The notes: generated by a model not told the origin, from the sequence alone. A stretch of DNA of 64,000 nucleotides from Nocardiopsis sp. CC223A (GCF_030766825.1 NZ_JASFDV010000016.1:1-64000); one strand, 5' to 3'. Positions 24,829-36,674 are shown, counted from the first letter of the stretch. A program made the numbers and translations.

Positions 24829-26778
24829 CTACAACCTCACAACCAGCGTCGCGGCGACGATCACGGCGCCGAAGAGCATGGTGAGCGCGTACGACCGGGC
24901 GAAGCCGGTCTGTGCGCGCCCGAGCCCGCGGGAGGAGTCGCGCACGCCCGCGCCGAGCCCGTTGACGAACCCGTCGATGACCTTGTCCTCGATGTCGGCG
25001 AGCGCCTTGGTGAGGACCTGGCCCGGGCGCATGAACAGCCCCTCGTTGATCTCGTTGCCGTACAGCTCGCGGCTCGCGGCGACGGTGACGGGGTTCCCCT
25101 TCGGCGCGGTGCGCGCGACCGGGCGGCGCAGGTACACGGCCCAGGCCGCCGCCACTCCGAGCACCAGCACGCCCAGCGCCGCCAGCCCGTAGGGCGAGGT
25201 GAAGGCGTGCGCCAGGTCGAAGTGGTGCGGGTGGGCGCCGATGGTGGGCGCCAGGAAGTTCGCGAACCGGTCGCCGAACACCAGGAACCCGCCCAGGAAC
25301 ACCGAGCCGATGGCCAGCACCACCATGGGGGCGGTCATGCTCACCGGCGACTCGTGCGGGTGCACGTCCTCGTCCCAGCGCTTCTCGCCCAGGAAGGTCA
25401 GGAAGAACATGCGGGACATGTAGAAGGCGGTGAGCCCGGCGCCGAGGATGACCGCCGACCCCAGGACCATGCCCTGGGTGCCGCCGGTGCCGAACGCCTC
25501 GGTGATGATGCTCTCCTTGGTCCACCAGCCGGACAGCAGCGGGACCCCGATGATGGCGAGGTAGCCGAGTCCGAAGGTGGCGAAGGTGATCGGCATGACC
25601 CGGGCCAGGCCGCCGTAGCGGCGCATGTCGACGCCGTCGTTCATGGCGTGCATGACCGAGCCGGCGCCCAGGAACAGCCCGGCCTTGAAGAAGCCGTGCG
25701 TGATCAGGTGGGCGATGGCGGCCACGTACCCGACCGGGCCGAGCCCGGCGGCCAGCACCATCATGCCGATCTGGCTCATCGTCGAACCGGCCAGGGACTT
25801 CTTGATGTCGTCCTTGGCGGAGGCGATGATCCCGCCGGCGAGCATGGTGGCGGCCCCGACCACCGCGACGGTGGTCTGTGCGGCGGGCGCGGCCTCGAAG
25901 ACCGGCCCGGCGCGGACGATGAGGTAGACGCCCGCGGTGACCATGGTCGCCGCGTGGATGAGCGCCGACACCGGAGTCGGGCCCTCCATGGCGTCCAGCA
26001 GCCAGGCCTGGAGGGGCAGCTGCGCGGACTTGCCGCAGGCGCCGAGCAGCAGGCACAGGCCGATGGCGACCAGCACCCCGTCCCCGGCGCCGGGGACGGC
26101 GGCGAACACGTCGCTGAAGCTCACGGCCCCCAGGGCGGTGAACATGATCATGATCGCCGCGAGCAGGCCCATGTCGCCCACCCGGTTGATGATGAACGCC
26201 TTCTTGGCCGCGGTGGCCGCCGACGGCTTGTACTGCCAGAACCCGATGAGGAGGTAGGACGCCAGGCCCACGCCCTCCCAGCCCAGGAACAGCAGCGCGA
26301 AGTTGTCGGCCAGGACCAGCACCAGCATGGACGCCACGAACAGGTTGAGGTAGGCGAAGAAGCGCCGCCGCCCCGGGTCGTGGGACATGTAGCCGATCGA
26401 GTAGACGTGGATCAGCGATCCGACGAACGTGATCAGCAGGACGAAGCTGATGGACAGGGGGTCGACCAGCAGGTCCGCCCCCACCTTGAAGGTGCCGACC
26501 GAGAACCACTCGTAGACCGGCACCGACACGCTGCGCGCGTCCGGCGCCCGGCCCAGGAGGTCGAACAGGACGAGGGCCGCCCACACGAACGAGCCCACCG
26601 GCAGCGCCGTGGCGAGCAGGTGGCCCCAGGAGTCGGTCCGCTTGCCGCCCAGCAGCAGGACCGCCGCGCCGACCAGCGGCAGGGCGATGAGCAGCCAGGC
26701 GTTCGACAGCACCGCGCCGTCCGCGGCCACCGCCGTCCCGGTGTCGGCGGCGAGGAGAGTGTGTTGTTGCACTGCCAC
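24829..26778 (-). CDS. nuoL: NADH-quinone oxidoreductase subunit L
   Basis: A 649-residue distal proton-pumping subunit of complex I. The core has the conserved [17 protein letters not shown] with membrane Glu, then [17 protein letters not shown], and [33 protein letters not shown] containing the broken-helix Lys. The C-terminal part includes the long lateral helix and final transmembrane anchor that brace NuoM and NuoN. It starts at GTG 26778 with GAAGG upstream, 8 bp after the nuoK stop. Confidence 0.97.
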   Translation of the reverse strand: MAVQQHTLLAADTGTAVAADGAVLSNAWLLIALPLVGAAVLLLGGKRTDSWGHLLATALPVGSFVWAALVLFDLLGRAPDARSVSVPVYEWFSVGTFKVGADLLVDPLSISFVLLITFVGSLIHVYSIGYMSHDPGRRRFFAYLNLFVASMLVLVLADNFALLFLGWEGVGLASYLLIGFWQYKPSAATAAKKAFIINRVGDMGLLAAIMIMFTALGAVSFSDVFAAVPGAGDGVLVAIGLCLLLGACGKSAQLPLQAWLLDAMEGPTPVSALIHAATMVTAGVYLIVRAGPVFEAAPAAQTTVAVVGAATMLAGGIIASAKDDIKKSLAGSTMSQIGMMVLAAGLGPVGYVAAIAHLITHGFFKAGLFLGAGSVMHAMNDGVDMRRYGGLARVMPITFATFGLGYLAIIGVPLLSGWWTKESIITEAFGTGGTQGMVLGSAVILGAGLTAFYMSRMFFLTFLGEKRWDEDVHPHESPVSMTAPMVVLAIGSVFLGGFLVFGDRFANFLAPTIGAHPHHFDLAHAFTSPYGLAALGVLVLGVAAAWAVYLRRPVARTAPKGNPVTVAASRELYGNEINEGLFMRPGQVLTKALADIEDKVIDGFVNGLGAGVRDSSRGLGRAQTGFARSYALTMLFGAVIVAATLVVRL

Positions 26779-26786
26779 GTCGCCTT

Positions 26787-27086
26787 CTAGTGCTTGAGCA
26801 GGTTGGCGTCATCGAGCGACGCGGACCTGCGGGTTCGGAAGATCTGCATGATGATCGCGAGACCGACGACCACCTCGGCGGCGGCGACGACCATCACGAA
26901 GAAGGCGATGACCTGCCCCTCGATGTCCCCGTGCATGCGGGCGAACGCGACGAACGCCAGGTTGCAGGCGTTGAGCATCAGCTCGACGCACATGAAGACG
27001 ATGATCGCGTTGCGCCGGACGAGGACGCCGACCGCGCCGATGGTGAACAGCAGCGCCGCGAGGACGATGTAGTTCATCGGGTCCAT
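26787..27086 (-). CDS. nuoK: NADH-quinone oxidoreductase subunit K
   Basis: A 99-residue three-helix membrane subunit of complex I, matching E. coli NuoK end to end. The buried carboxylates needed for proton transfer are in [20 protein letters not shown] (helix 2 Glu) and [18 protein letters not shown] (helix 3 Glu). The ATG at 27086 (MDPMNYIVL) aligns with the E. coli start. It overlaps the 3' end of nuoJ by 13 bp, the longest overlap in the operon. Confidence 0.95.
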   Translation of the reverse strand: MDPMNYIVLAALLFTIGAVGVLVRRNAIIVFMCVELMLNACNLAFVAFARMHGDIEGQVIAFFVMVVAAAEVVVGLAIIMQIFRTRRSASLDDANLLKH

Positions 27087-28027
27087 GTGGGCTCCACCTC
27101 CTGGCCGTCGCCGTTCTCCGGGGTCCGGTCGCCGACGCCCGCCTCGTGCGGGTGGGCCTCGACGCCCGCGGTGGGCTCGCCCTCCTTGGAGTGGGCCGAG
27201 TCCGACGCCCCGCCGGGGAGCGGCGGGCGCCCCGCCCGGATGTCGTCGGGCACCCGCGACTGGTACTCGGGGTCGCGGGCGGTGAGCACCGGGTTGAGCG
27301 AGAGCCGGGCGACCTGGCCGTCCGGCAGCAGCGCGGGCATGTCGATCGCGTTGTGCCGGGCGTAGGTGCCGGGCCCGGGCAGCGGGGTCGGGTGGTCGCC
27401 GCGGATGCGGTCCTCGGAGATCTCCCGCTGGGTGCGCCGCTTCTTGGTGCGGGCGGTGTGGGCCAGCACCAGGGCGCCCAGGACCGCGGTGACCAGCAGC
27501 GCGGCGGTGGCCTCGAAGGCGACCACGTAGCGCAGCAGCAGTTCCCCGGCGATCCAGGGGATGCTGCCGCCCGCGGCGGCGGTCCCGGCGGCCAGGCCGA
27601 CCGGGTCGCCCACGGAGATGCGGGTGACGCCGGCGGCCAGGGCGCCGACGAAGCACAGGGCGACGACCGCGGTGAGCAGCCGCTGCCCGCTCAGGGTCTC
27701 CTTGAGGGAGTCCGCGGAGCTGACGCCGATGAGCATCAGCACGAACAGGAACAGCATGAGGACCGCGCCGGTGTAGACGACGATCTGCACGACCATGAGG
27801 AAGGGCGCGGCGTTGATCCCGTAGAAGATCGCCAGGCCCACCATGGTCAGCGCCATGGACATGGCCGAGTGGACGGCCTTGCGGGAGAACACCACGCCCA
27901 GGGCGCCGAGCAGGACCACGGTGCCCAGGATCCAGAAGGCCGAGGCCTCCCCGCCGCCGATGGGGGCGGCGAGGTGGGCCTCGTACGGCCGTCCGAGGGA
28001 GGCGGCGGCGAGGGCGGCGGGGGTCAT
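27074..28027 (-). CDS. nuoJ: NADH-quinone oxidoreductase subunit J with C-terminal extension
   Basis: A 317-residue subunit. The first 200 residues carry five predicted helices including the conserved pi-bulge helix [24 protein letters not shown]. From about residue 205 on there is a hydrophilic tail of roughly 110 residues ([18 protein letters not shown] onward), charged and Pro/Gly/His-rich. Such tails are seen in actinobacterial NuoJ and are absent from E. coli; their role is unknown. It overlaps nuoI by 4 bp and nuoK by 13 bp. Confidence 0.95.
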   Translation of the reverse strand: MTPAALAAASLGRPYEAHLAAPIGGGEASAFWILGTVVLLGALGVVFSRKAVHSAMSMALTMVGLAIFYGINAAPFLMVVQIVVYTGAVLMLFLFVLMLIGVSSADSLKETLSGQRLLTAVVALCFVGALAAGVTRISVGDPVGLAAGTAAAGGSIPWIAGELLLRYVVAFEATAALLVTAVLGALVLAHTARTKKRRTQREISEDRIRGDHPTPLPGPGTYARHNAIDMPALLPDGQVARLSLNPVLTARDPEYQSRVPDDIRAGRPPLPGGASDSAHSKEGEPTAGVEAHPHEAGVGDRTPENGDGQEVEPTWTR

Positions 28028-28575
28028 CGGGCCGCCTCCGTGTCCTCGTGGAGCCCGTCCTGGGAGCCGTGCCGGCCGCGGCCGGTGGCGTAGTAGTCGA
28101 GGTCGCTGTCGCCCAGGCGCATGGGGTGCGGCGGCGCCTCCATGCCCTCCTTGAGGGGGGCGAGCAGCTGCTCCTTGGTCCAGATCAGGCTCTGCCTGTT
28201 GTCGTCGGCGAGCTCGTACTCGTTGGTCATGGTGAGGGCGCGTGTCGGGCACGCCTCCACGCACAGCCCGCACAGGATGCAGCGCAGGTAGTTGATCTGG
28301 TAGACCCGCCCGTAGCGTTCTCCGGGCGAGTAGCGGTCGTCGTCGGTGTTGTCACCGGCTTCGACGTAGATGGCGTCGGCGGGGCAGGCCCAGGCGCACA
28401 GTTCGCACCCGATGCACTTCTCCAGCCCGTCCGCCCACCTGTTCAGCTGGTGCCGTCCGTGGAAGCGCGGCGCCGTGGGGCGCTTGACCTCCGGGTACTC
28501 GACGGTCGGCACCTTCTTGAACATGGTGTGGAAGGTGACGCCGAAACCCTTGACGGGATTGAGCCAATCAAGCAC
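28024..28575 (-). CDS. nuoI: NADH-quinone oxidoreductase subunit I
   Basis: A 183-residue ferredoxin-like subunit of the peripheral arm. Two CxxCxxCxxxCP motifs hold the N6a and N6b [4Fe-4S] clusters: C54, C57, C60, C64 and C99, C102, C105, C109. It relays electrons from NuoG to NuoB. The GTG at 28575 is chosen because GGGGGAGG sits 7-8 nt upstream and the product then begins [15 protein letters not shown], as in the family. It overlaps the nuoH stop by 8 bp. Confidence 0.96.
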   Translation of the reverse strand: MLDWLNPVKGFGVTFHTMFKKVPTVEYPEVKRPTAPRFHGRHQLNRWADGLEKCIGCELCAWACPADAIYVEAGDNTDDDRYSPGERYGRVYQINYLRCILCGLCVEACPTRALTMTNEYELADDNRQSLIWTKEQLLAPLKEGMEAPPHPMRLGDSDLDYYATGRGRHGSQDGLHEDTEAAR

Positions 28576-29935
28576 CGGTGACCTCCCCCTTCTGCTTGAC
28601 GCTGCGGCCCGCGGCGGCCGGGGCCGTCCGCGGCGGTTCGGCGAGCACACTGCTGCCGTAGTGCGGTGCGGTGCTCGGTGGCACCGGGAACCCGCCGAAG
28701 GCGGAGTCCTCGTGTGCGCGGCGGGTGTTCTCTGCGCGCTGGACCGCCTCCGCGGCGCGTTCGCGGCGCGCCGATCGGATCCAGGCGTAGAACGCGATGA
28801 GGGTGGCGGCGGTGAACGCGGCGACGACCGAGCCGATGACGACCGGGGAGGCGCCGTCCAGGACGAGCATCCGCACGACCGCGACGGCGGTGATCCACAC
28901 CAGCTGGACGGGGATGAGGACCTTCCAGCCGAACTGCATGAGCTGGTCGTACCGGACCCGGGGCAGGCTGCCGCGCGCCCAGATGAACAGGAACATGACG
29001 CCGACGAACTTGAGCAGCCACCACAGGGCGGGCCACCAGCCCTCGTTGGCCCCGGGGAAGGCGGTGCCGATCCCGAAGGGTGCGTACCAGCCGCCGAGGA
29101 AGAGCGTGACGGACACGGCGGCGACCGTGCACATGTTCACGTACTCGGCGAGGAAGAACATCGTGAACTTCATGGACCCGTACTCGGTCATGAAGCCGCC
29201 GACGATCTCGCCCTCGCCCTCGGCCAGGTCGAACGGGAGCCGGTTGGTCTCGCCGACCATGGTGACCAGGTAGACGAGGAACGACGGCAGCAGCAGCACC
29301 GCGAACCACAGCCCGCGCTGGGCCTCGACGATCCCGGACGTGGTGAGCGTGCCCGACATGATGAAGACGGCGACGAACGACAGGCCCATCGCGATCTCGT
29401 AGCTGATCACCTGGGCGGACGCGCGCAGGCCGCCGAGCAGGGCGTAGGGCGACTGGGACGCCCACCCGCCGAGCACGAACCCGTACACCCCGAGCGCCGC
29501 GGTGGCCAGGACGACCAGGGCGGCGATGGGCAGGTCGGTGAGCTGGAGCGGGGTGGTGACCCCGAACAGGTTCACCTCGGGCCCGATCGGGATGACCGAG
29601 AAGGCGATGAACGCGGGGACCGCGGCGATCACCGGAGCGGCGATGTAGACGAACCGGTCGACCCCCTCGGGGATCAGGTCCTCCTTGAGGGAGAGCTTGA
29701 TCCCGTCGAACAGGGACTGGAGCAGGCCGAAGGGGCCCATCCGGTTGGGTCCGTGCCGCTGCTGCATGCGGCCCATGACCTTGCGGTCGGCCATGATCAT
29801 CATCAGGACGCACACCATCAGGAAGACGAAGATGGCGAGCGCCTTGATGGTGGTGATCCACCACGGGTCGTTGCCGAAGGCGCTGAGCGTCTCCTCCGAC
29901 GCCAGGTGCGCCACGCTGGTGGCGACGGGGGTCAC
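28568..29935 (-). CDS. nuoH: NADH-quinone oxidoreductase subunit H
   Basis: A 455-residue membrane subunit that forms the quinone entry site with NuoB and NuoD. Conserved features are [20 protein letters not shown], the acidic loop [33 protein letters not shown] (E-channel and quinone cavity) and [14 protein letters not shown]. It is longer than E. coli NuoH (325) because of a hydrophilic C-terminal tail of about 80 residues ([19 protein letters not shown] onward). GTG 29935 overlaps the nuoG stop by 4 bp. Confidence 0.95.
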   Translation of the reverse strand: MTPVATSVAHLASEETLSAFGNDPWWITTIKALAIFVFLMVCVLMMIMADRKVMGRMQQRHGPNRMGPFGLLQSLFDGIKLSLKEDLIPEGVDRFVYIAAPVIAAVPAFIAFSVIPIGPEVNLFGVTTPLQLTDLPIAALVVLATAALGVYGFVLGGWASQSPYALLGGLRASAQVISYEIAMGLSFVAVFIMSGTLTTSGIVEAQRGLWFAVLLLPSFLVYLVTMVGETNRLPFDLAEGEGEIVGGFMTEYGSMKFTMFFLAEYVNMCTVAAVSVTLFLGGWYAPFGIGTAFPGANEGWWPALWWLLKFVGVMFLFIWARGSLPRVRYDQLMQFGWKVLIPVQLVWITAVAVVRMLVLDGASPVVIGSVVAAFTAATLIAFYAWIRSARRERAAEAVQRAENTRRAHEDSAFGGFPVPPSTAPHYGSSVLAEPPRTAPAAAGRSVKQKGEVTGA

Positions 29936-32391
29936 TGGTGCCTCCCGGCGGTGCTCGGCGCCGACAGCAGGACCGTCTCGCCCGCGCCGCTGCCCAGGTC
30001 GCGACGGATGTCGCAGCCCTGGGCGTTGGCCGGGAGCCAGACGACCCGGTCGGCGATGTCGGTGACGACCACGGGCACGGTGACCGAGCCCCGGGTGCCG
30101 GTGACGCGGAGCGATCCGCCGTCGGGCACCCCGACCTCGTCGGCCGTGGCCTGGGACAGGTAGGCGCGGGCCGGCCGGGCCGTCCCGGCCAGGAACGGCT
30201 CGCCGTCCTCCATCCGCCCGGTGCCCAGGAGCTGGCGCCAGGTGGACAGCAGGGCCTCGCCGGGGCGGGGCTCGGGGACGGGGACCGGGCGGACGACGGG
30301 GGCGGCGGCCCGCTCCCCCGCCCACAGGCCCAGTTCCAGCAGCTCCCGGTAGGCGGTGGCGGCGTCGGGCAGGCCCAGGTGGACGTCCATCTCGTCCGCG
30401 AGGGCGGCCAGGACCCGCAGGTCGGAGAGGGCCCCGGGGACCTTGAGCGCGTCACCGAAGGGCCGGTGGCGGCCCTCCCAGTTGACGAAGGTGCCGGACT
30501 TCTCGGCGACGGCGGCGACGGGGAACACCACGTCGGCGCGGTCGGTGATCTCGCTGGACCGCAGTTCGAGGCTGACGATGAACGGCACCCGGGCCAGGGC
30601 CACGCGGGCGGCCTCGGGGTCGGGCAGGTCGTCGAGCTCGACCCCGGCGATGACCAGGGCGTCGAGGTCACCGCGGGCGGCGGCCTCGATGATGGCCGCG
30701 GTGTCGCGGCCCGGCTCCGGAGGCAGCGTGCCGACGTTCCAGGCGCGGGCGACCTCGGCGCGGGCCGAGGCGTCGGAGACGGGACGGCCGCCGGGCAGCA
30801 GCCCGGGCAGGGCCCCCGCGTCGACGGCGCCGCGTTCCCCGGCCCGGCGCGGGATCCACACCAGGCGGGCGCCGGTGCGGTCGGCCAGTGCCGCGGCGGC
30901 GGTGAGCGCACCGGGGACGGCGGCCAGCCGCTCCCCGGCGACGATGACCGCGCCGTCCGCGCCCAGGGCCTCGACCGCCTCGGGGGCGGCGTCCTCCAGA
31001 CCGTTGAGGACACGGGCCTCGTCGCCGGGCACGGTGCCGATGAGGGTGCCGCCCGCCTTGGTGAGGCCGAGGCTGGCGTGCGCGGCGACGGAGTACAGCT
31101 TCAGCCCGCGCTTGCGGTGGGCCTTGCGCAGCCGCAGGAACGTGGAGGGCGACTCGTCCTCGGGCTCGAACCCGGCCAGGAGCACGGCCGGGGCCTTCTC
31201 CAGCCCGGTGAAGTCCACCCCGATCGGGGTCCCGGCGACGCGGGCCGCCAGGAAGTCGGCCTCCTCCTGCGAGTGGGCGCGGGCCCGCATGTCCACGTCG
31301 TTGGTGCCCAGGGCGATCCGCGCGAACTTGGCGTAGGCGTAGGCGTCCTCGTAGGTGAGGCGACCGCCGGTCAGGACACCGACCCGGCCGCGGGCGGCGG
31401 CCAGGCGCTGTCCCGCGATGGAGACGGCCTCCGGCCAGGAGGAGAACTCCAGGGCGTGGGAGTCCTCGTCGCGCACCAGCGGGCGGGTGAGCCGGTCGCC
31501 CTGGGTGGCGTAGGCGAACGCCCACCGGCCCTTGTCGCAGTTCCACTCCTCGTTCACCTGCGGGTCGTCGCCGGCCAGGCGGCGGGTGACCTTGCCGCGC
31601 CGGTGGTCGGTGCGCTGGGCGCAGCCGCCGGCGCAGTGTTCGCAGACACTGGGGGTGGAGACCAGGTCGAAGGGGCGGGACCGGAACCGGTAGGCCGACC
31701 CGGTGAGCGCGCCCACCGGGCAGATCTGCACGGTGTTGCCGGAGAAGTAGGAGTTGAACGGCTCGTCGCCGGCGATGCCGACCTGTTCCTTCGCGCCGCG
31801 CTCCATCAGCTCGATGAGCGGGTCCCCGGCGATCTGGGCCGCGAACCGGGTGCAGCGGGCGCACTGGATGCAGCGCTCGCGGTCGAGCAGCACCTGGCTG
31901 GAGAGCGGGATCGGCTTGGGGAAGGTCCGTTTGACGTCGATGAACCGGCTCTCGCCCTGGCCGGTGGACATGGCCTGGTTCTGGAGGGGGCACTCGCCGC
32001 CCTTGTCGCAGACCGGGCAGTCCAGCGGGTGGTTGATGAGCAGGAACTCCATGATGCCGCGCTGGGCCTTCTCCGCCACCGGGGAGGTGAGGTGGGTGTT
32101 GACCACCATCCCCTCCATCACGGTGATGGTGCAGGACGCCTGCGGCTTGGGCATGCCGCGCCCGTTGCCCATGTCGGGGATCTCCACCAGGCACTGGCGG
32201 CAGGCCCCGACCGGGTCCAGGAGCGGGTGGTCGCAGAAGCGCGGGATCTGGATCCCGAGCAGCTCGGCGGCGCGGATGAGCAGCGTGCCCTTGGGCACCT
32301 GGATGCGGAAACCGTCGATGGTGACGGTGATCAGGTCCTCGGGCGGGGGTGCGGGGGCCGCTCCGCCCGGGGTGTTGGAGGTGACGGTCAC
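29932..32391 (-). CDS. nuoG: NADH-quinone oxidoreductase subunit G
   Basis: An 819-residue iron-sulfur subunit. N1b is bound by C53, C64, C67 and C87. N5 uses His121 with C125, C128 and C134 ([14 protein letters not shown]). N4 uses C174, C177, C180 and C224. A fourth set CxxCxxxCx27C (C250, C253, C257, C285) binds the off-pathway N7 cluster, present in some bacteria only. The rest is the molybdopterin-oxidoreductase-like domain without cofactor. Starting GTG 32391 overlaps nuoF by 4 bp and gives a Pro-rich leader of about 18 residues before the ferredoxin domain. Confidence 0.96.
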   Translation of the reverse strand: MTVTSNTPGGAAPAPPPEDLITVTIDGFRIQVPKGTLLIRAAELLGIQIPRFCDHPLLDPVGACRQCLVEIPDMGNGRGMPKPQASCTITVMEGMVVNTHLTSPVAEKAQRGIMEFLLINHPLDCPVCDKGGECPLQNQAMSTGQGESRFIDVKRTFPKPIPLSSQVLLDRERCIQCARCTRFAAQIAGDPLIELMERGAKEQVGIAGDEPFNSYFSGNTVQICPVGALTGSAYRFRSRPFDLVSTPSVCEHCAGGCAQRTDHRRGKVTRRLAGDDPQVNEEWNCDKGRWAFAYATQGDRLTRPLVRDEDSHALEFSSWPEAVSIAGQRLAAARGRVGVLTGGRLTYEDAYAYAKFARIALGTNDVDMRARAHSQEEADFLAARVAGTPIGVDFTGLEKAPAVLLAGFEPEDESPSTFLRLRKAHRKRGLKLYSVAAHASLGLTKAGGTLIGTVPGDEARVLNGLEDAAPEAVEALGADGAVIVAGERLAAVPGALTAAAALADRTGARLVWIPRRAGERGAVDAGALPGLLPGGRPVSDASARAEVARAWNVGTLPPEPGRDTAAIIEAAARGDLDALVIAGVELDDLPDPEAARVALARVPFIVSLELRSSEITDRADVVFPVAAVAEKSGTFVNWEGRHRPFGDALKVPGALSDLRVLAALADEMDVHLGLPDAATAYRELLELGLWAGERAAAPVVRPVPVPEPRPGEALLSTWRQLLGTGRMEDGEPFLAGTARPARAYLSQATADEVGVPDGGSLRVTGTRGSVTVPVVVTDIADRVVWLPANAQGCDIRRDLGSGAGETVLLSAPSTAGRHQ

Positions 32392-33707
32392 GGGTTCCCT
32401 CCCGTCGTGGTCGGGCGGTCCGCCCACAGGGTGGACCTGGTGTGGTCGAAGGGGCAGCCGCCCTGCTCGACGTGGTCGATGTACTCCTGGCGGAAGTGCT
32501 TGATCGACGACGTGACCGGGCTGGTCGCACCGTCGCCCAGGGCGCAGAACGACCGGCCGAGCAGGTTGTCGCAGATGTCCAGGAGCTTGTCGAGGTCGGC
32601 CTCGGAGCCCTCGCCGCGCTCCAGGCGGTCCAGCACCTGGACCATCCAGTAGTTGCCCTCGCGGCAGGGCGTGCACTTGCCGCAGGACTCGTGGGCGTAG
32701 AAGGAGATCCAGCGGCCGACGGCGCGGACCACACAGGTGGTCTCGTCGAAGATCTGGAGTGCGCGGGTGCCGAGCATGGACCCGGCGGCGCCCACCGACT
32801 CGAAGTCGAGCGGGGTGTCCAGGTGCTCCTCGGTGAAGATCGGGGTGGAGGAGCCCCCGGGCGTCCAGAACTTGAGGCGGTGGCCCTCGCGGATCCCGCC
32901 CGCCATGCCGAGCAGTTCGCGCAGGGTGATGCCGAGCGGGGCCTCGTACTGTCCGGGCCGGGTGACGTGGCCGGACAGGGAGAAGAACCCGAACCCGGCG
33001 GACTTCTCGGTGCCCATCGAGGTGAACCACTCGGCGCCGCCCAGGACGATGCTGGGGACGCTGGCGATGGACTCGACGTTGTTCACCACGGTCGGCGAGG
33101 CGTAGAGCCCGGCGACCGCGGGGAACGGCGGTTTGAGCCGGGGCTGGCCCCGGTAGCCCTCCAGGGAGTCCAGCAGGGCGGTCTCCTCGCCGCAGATATA
33201 GGCGCCGGCCCCGGCGTGGACGACCACGTCGAGGTCGAAGCCGGTGCCGAGGATGTCCTTGCCCAGCAGCCCGGCGGCGTAGGCGTCGGCGACGGCCCTG
33301 CGCAGGCGGCGGATGACGTGGACGACCTCACCGCGCACGTAGATGAACGCCTGGCTCGACTTGATCGCGTAAGAGGCGATCGCCACGCCCTCCACGAGGG
33401 AGTGCGGGTTGGCGAGCATGAGCGGGATGTCCTTGCAGGTCCCGGGCTCGGACTCGTCGGCGTTGACGACGAGGTAGCGCGGGTTGGGGTTGTCGGCCGG
33501 GAGGAATCCCCACTTCATGCCGGTGGGGAACCCGGCGCCGCCGCGCCCGCGCAGCCCGGACTGCTTGACCAGGTCGACGATGGCCTCGGGTTCCATGGCC
33601 AGCGCCTTGCGCAGGGCCCGGTAGCCGCCGTCGGCCCGGTAGCCCTCCAGGGTGAAGGAGTCGGGGCGGTCCCAGTTGTGGGACAGGATCGGGGTCAGGG
33701 TGGTCAC
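32388..33707 (-). CDS. nuoF: NADH-quinone oxidoreductase subunit F
   Basis: A 439-residue NADH- and FMN-binding subunit. The NADH/FMN Rossmann region reads [15 protein letters not shown] followed by [13 protein letters not shown], and [19 protein letters not shown] lies in the FMN pocket. N3 [4Fe-4S] ligands are in [12 protein letters not shown] plus a later Cys in RSFCALGDG. It accepts hydride from NADH and passes electrons into the cluster chain. It starts at GTG 33707 and overlaps nuoE by 4 bp. Confidence 0.97.
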   Translation of the reverse strand: MTTLTPILSHNWDRPDSFTLEGYRADGGYRALRKALAMEPEAIVDLVKQSGLRGRGGAGFPTGMKWGFLPADNPNPRYLVVNADESEPGTCKDIPLMLANPHSLVEGVAIASYAIKSSQAFIYVRGEVVHVIRRLRRAVADAYAAGLLGKDILGTGFDLDVVVHAGAGAYICGEETALLDSLEGYRGQPRLKPPFPAVAGLYASPTVVNNVESIASVPSIVLGGAEWFTSMGTEKSAGFGFFSLSGHVTRPGQYEAPLGITLRELLGMAGGIREGHRLKFWTPGGSSTPIFTEEHLDTPLDFESVGAAGSMLGTRALQIFDETTCVVRAVGRWISFYAHESCGKCTPCREGNYWMVQVLDRLERGEGSEADLDKLLDICDNLLGRSFCALGDGATSPVTSSIKHFRQEYIDHVEQGGCPFDHTRSTLWADRPTTTGGNP

Positions 33708-34465
33708 TTGCCCTCCTCCTCACCCTGGGCGGGAAGGTGCGCGGGATCGGGGGCGGACCAGCCGCGCTCGCGGGCGAGCTTCAGCCCGGCCAGCGAGGGG
33801 CCGGCCGCCTGCACGCCCTCGCCGGCGCGGCCGTCGTCGAACCCGGCCAGCACCCGGGAGGCCTGCTTCCAGGTGCACAGGCCCGCCGGGCCGCGGGTGG
33901 GCGCCACGTCGTTGCCCAGCCGCAGGTCGTCCACGAGCCGCTTGGCCGAGTCGGGGGTCTGGTTGTCGAAGAACTCCCAGTTGACCATCACGACCGGCGC
34001 GAAGTCGCAGGCGGCGTTGCACTCGACGTGCTCCAGCGTGACCTTGCCGTCCTCGGTGGTCTCGTTGTTGCCCACGCCCAGGTGCTCCTTGAGGGCGGCG
34101 AAGATCTCGTCCCCGCCCATCACGGCGCACAGGGTGTTGGTGCACACCCCCACCTGGTAGTCGCCGCCGGGGCGGCGGCGGTACATGGTGTAGAACGTGG
34201 CGACCGCGTTCACCTCTGCGAGGGTGATACCGAGCTGGTCGGCGCAGAAGCGCATCCCCGCCCGGCTGACGTGGCCCTCCTCCGACTGCACCAGGTGCAG
34301 CAGCGGGAGGAGCGCCGACCGCGGTTTGGGGTAGCGGCCGATGAGCTCCTTGGCGTCCTGCTCCAGGCGCGCGACGACCTCGGCGGGGAACGTGTCGGTC
34401 CCCTCCGGGATCGCGGGCGCGCCGTGGTCGTGGCTGTGGTCGTGGCTGTGGTCGTGTCCGCTCAC
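33704..34465 (-). CDS. nuoE: NADH-quinone oxidoreductase subunit E with His/Asp-rich N-terminus
   Basis: A 253-residue thioredoxin-like [2Fe-2S] subunit. N1a ligands are C108, C113, C149 and C153 (VCTNTLC and CNAAC). Two additions stand out against the E. coli subunit of about 166 residues: the start reads [17 protein letters not shown], a metal-binding-like His/Asp repeat, and about 75 residues follow the cluster domain (from about 180). The N-terminal repeat could bind Ni or Zn, or could be neutral. GTG 34465 overlaps the nuoD stop by 4 bp; starting later would lose the His tract but not the domain. Confidence 0.94.
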   Translation of the reverse strand: MSGHDHSHDHSHDHGAPAIPEGTDTFPAEVVARLEQDAKELIGRYPKPRSALLPLLHLVQSEEGHVSRAGMRFCADQLGITLAEVNAVATFYTMYRRRPGGDYQVGVCTNTLCAVMGGDEIFAALKEHLGVGNNETTEDGKVTLEHVECNAACDFAPVVMVNWEFFDNQTPDSAKRLVDDLRLGNDVAPTRGPAGLCTWKQASRVLAGFDDGRAGEGVQAAGPSLAGLKLARERGWSAPDPAHLPAQGEEEGK

Positions 34466-35757
34466 CGGTCCACGCCTCCCATCACCGGGTCGATACTGGC
34501 CACGGCCGCGATCACGTCCGCCACCGTGCCGCCCTCGCACATGGCGGCGACGGACTGGAGGTGGGTGAAGGAGGGGTCGCGGAAGTGCACGCGGTAGGGA
34601 CGGGTGCCCCCGTCGCTGACCGCGTAGCACCCGAGTTCGCCCTTGGCGCTCTCGACGGCCGTGTAGACCTGGCCCGCCGGGACCCGGAAGCCCTCGGTGA
34701 CCAGTTTGAAGTGGTGGATGAGCGCTTCCATGGAGCTGCTCATGATGTGCGCGATGTGGTCGGGCGAGTTGCCCATGCCGTCCGGCCCCAGGGCCAGCTT
34801 GGCGGGCCAGCCGATCTTGGCGTCCTCGATCATCACCGGGCCCGGCGCCAGCTTGTCCAGGCACTGCTCGATGATCTTGAGGCTCTCCTCCATCTCGGCG
34901 ATGCGCACCCGGTAGCGGGCGTAGACGTCGCCGCCGTCGGAGACGGGGACGTCGAACTCGTAGTCCTGGTAACCGCAGTACGGCTTGGCCTTGCGCAGGT
35001 CGTAGGCCAGCCCCGAGGCCCGCAGCAGCGGACCGGTGACGCCCAGGGCCATGCAGCCGGGCAGGTTGAGGTAGGCGACGTCCTGGGTGCGGGCCAGGTA
35101 GACCGGGTTCTCGTCGAGGAGCTTGCGCATGGTCCCGATGCGCTTGGGCATCTCCTCCAGCAGTTCCCGGACCTTGCCGACCGCGCCGGGCGGCAGGTCC
35201 TGGGCGACCCCGCCGGGGCGGATATAGGCGTGGTTCATCCGCAGTCCGGTGACGAGCTCGAAGATGTCCAGGATCATCTCGCGCTCACGGAACCCGTTGG
35301 TCATGACGGTGGTGGCGCCCAGCTCCATGCCGAACGTCGCCATCGCCACGAAGTGCGAGGCCATCCGGTTGAGCTCCATCATCATCACGCGGATGACGTT
35401 GGCCCGGTCCGGGATCCGGTCCTCGACGCCCAGCAGCTTCTCGACCGCCAGGCAGTACACCGTCTCGTTGAAGAGCGGCGTCAGGTAGTCCATGCGGGTG
35501 ACGAACGTGGTGCCCTGCGTCCACGTCCGGAACTCCATGTTCTTCTCGATGCCCGTGTGCAGGTAGCCGATCGCGACCCGGGCCTCGGTACAGGTCTCGC
35601 CGTCCAGGGTGAGGATGAGGCGGAGCACGCCGTGCGTGGACGGGTGCTGGGGCCCCATGTTGACGACGAGGCGCTCGGCGCTGGTGGCCTGCGCCTTCTC
35701 GATGACGTCGTCCCAGTCGCCGCCGGAGGCGTCGATGTAGTCCTCGGTGACGGTCAT
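34462..35757 (-). CDS. nuoD: NADH-quinone oxidoreductase subunit D
   Basis: A 431-residue 49-kDa-type subunit derived from the large subunit of NiFe hydrogenase and lining the quinone site. The first signature is [21 protein letters not shown] (quinone-site His and Tyr partners), then [22 protein letters not shown] and the C-terminal [27 protein letters not shown] precedes ATG 35757. Unlike the other internal junctions of the operon, 175 bp containing tandem repeats separate it from nuoC. Confidence 0.96.
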   Translation of the reverse strand: MTVTEDYIDASGGDWDDVIEKAQATSAERLVVNMGPQHPSTHGVLRLILTLDGETCTEARVAIGYLHTGIEKNMEFRTWTQGTTFVTRMDYLTPLFNETVYCLAVEKLLGVEDRIPDRANVIRVMMMELNRMASHFVAMATFGMELGATTVMTNGFREREMILDIFELVTGLRMNHAYIRPGGVAQDLPPGAVGKVRELLEEMPKRIGTMRKLLDENPVYLARTQDVAYLNLPGCMALGVTGPLLRASGLAYDLRKAKPYCGYQDYEFDVPVSDGGDVYARYRVRIAEMEESLKIIEQCLDKLAPGPVMIEDAKIGWPAKLALGPDGMGNSPDHIAHIMSSSMEALIHHFKLVTEGFRVPAGQVYTAVESAKGELGCYAVSDGGTRPYRVHFRDPSFTHLQSVAAMCEGGTVADVIAAVASIDPVMGGVDR

Positions 35758-35797
35758 GCCGTGCCTCCCTTCCGAAGGTGGTTCTGTGCAAAAGCCG

Positions 35798-35883
35798 GTC
35801 GACCGCAGGTCGCCCTTACGTGGGAGATACGCCGACCGCAGGTCGCCCTTACGTGGGAGATACGCCGACCGCAGGTCGCCCTT
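35798..35883. repeat. 33-bp tandem repeats with internal hairpin, nuoC-nuoD junction
   Basis: Copies at 35798-35830 and 35831-35863 differ at one base; a third partial copy (20 bp) follows at 35864-35883. Each contains CGACC-GCA-GGTCG, a 5-bp stem with a 3-nt loop. Next to the array (35891-35933) GCGACGGGCGGGC-like sequence also recurs. There are no unique spacers, so it is not a CRISPR array. It fills the only large gap inside the nuo operon and would lie in the untranslated RNA just before nuoD. Confidence 0.92.
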
Positions 35884-35932
35884 TGAGGGCGGTGGCGGGC
35901 GACGGGCGGGCGGTGGTCGGCGACGGGCGGGC

Positions 35933-36673
35933 TCACGTGTACGACCTCCGCTGGTCGGGCGGGGGCACGGTGGCGCCCCGGTACTCGACGGGGATGCCGC
36001 CCAGCGGGTAGTCCTTGCGCTGCGGGTGGCCGTGCCAGTCGTCGGGCATCTGGATGCGGGTGAGCGCCGGGTGGCCGTCGAAGACGATCCCGAAGAAGTC
36101 CCAGACCTCGCGCTCGTGCCAGTCGTTGGTCGGGTAGACCGACACGATCGACGGGATGTGCCGGTCGGTGTCCGGGCAGGTGGTGGCCACCCGGATCTCG
36201 CTGTTGTGCGTGATCGAGCGGAACGGGTAGACCGCGTGCAGCTCCCGCCCCTCCTGCTCCGGGAAGTGCACGCCGATCACCCCCAGACACAGCTCGTAGC
36301 GCAGCGCCGGGTCGCCGCGCAGGATGCGGGCCACGTCCGGCAGGGCCTCGCGGCGGACGTGGAAGGTGATCTCGCCGCGGGCGACCTCCACCCGCTCCAC
36401 CGCCCCGGCGGCGTCGCCCAGGGCGGCCTCCAGGTCGTCGGCCACCCGGTCGAAGTCGGCGGTGCGCGGGTCGTCCGGGTCGGTGAAGGGCCGCTGCGAG
36501 GAGACGGGAGCGCTCCCCCGCACCTGTAGCCGCCCAAACCCGGAGGTGTCCCCGGTGGTGGTCGTGCCGAACATGCCGGTGCGCTTGATCGGCGCGGCCA
36601 GACGCTCCCGGCCCAGCCGGTCGGGGAGGCGCGCGGCCTCTTCGTCGCGTTCGCGCTCGTTGTCGGTGCTCAT
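35933..36673 (-). CDS. nuoC: NADH-quinone oxidoreductase subunit C
   Basis: A 246-residue 30-kDa-type subunit. The signature is [41 protein letters not shown] at about residues 190-230, which packs against NuoD. The first 70 residues are charged and variable, longer than in many bacteria. It is a separate gene here, not the NuoCD fusion of E. coli. The ATG lies 1 bp after the nuoB stop with AAGGA inside the nuoB end. Confidence 0.96.
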   Translation of the reverse strand: MSTDNERERDEEAARLPDRLGRERLAAPIKRTGMFGTTTTGDTSGFGRLQVRGSAPVSSQRPFTDPDDPRTADFDRVADDLEAALGDAAGAVERVEVARGEITFHVRREALPDVARILRGDPALRYELCLGVIGVHFPEQEGRELHAVYPFRSITHNSEIRVATTCPDTDRHIPSIVSVYPTNDWHEREVWDFFGIVFDGHPALTRIQMPDDWHGHPQRKDYPLGGIPVEYRGATVPPPDQRRSYT

Positions 36674-36674
36674 G

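Noticed and set aside
23686..26790. Very long plus-strand open frame across nuoM and nuoL
   Set aside because: It is antisense to intact nuo genes, has repetitive Arg/Gly/His/Asp composition typical of high-GC shadow frames, and has no ribosome site.
29938..32652. Long plus-strand open frame opposite nuoG
   Set aside because: Antisense shadow of nuoG, which has all expected iron-sulfur motifs.
35798..35883. CRISPR-like direct repeats
   Set aside because: Copies are directly adjacent with no spacers and no cas genes are present.
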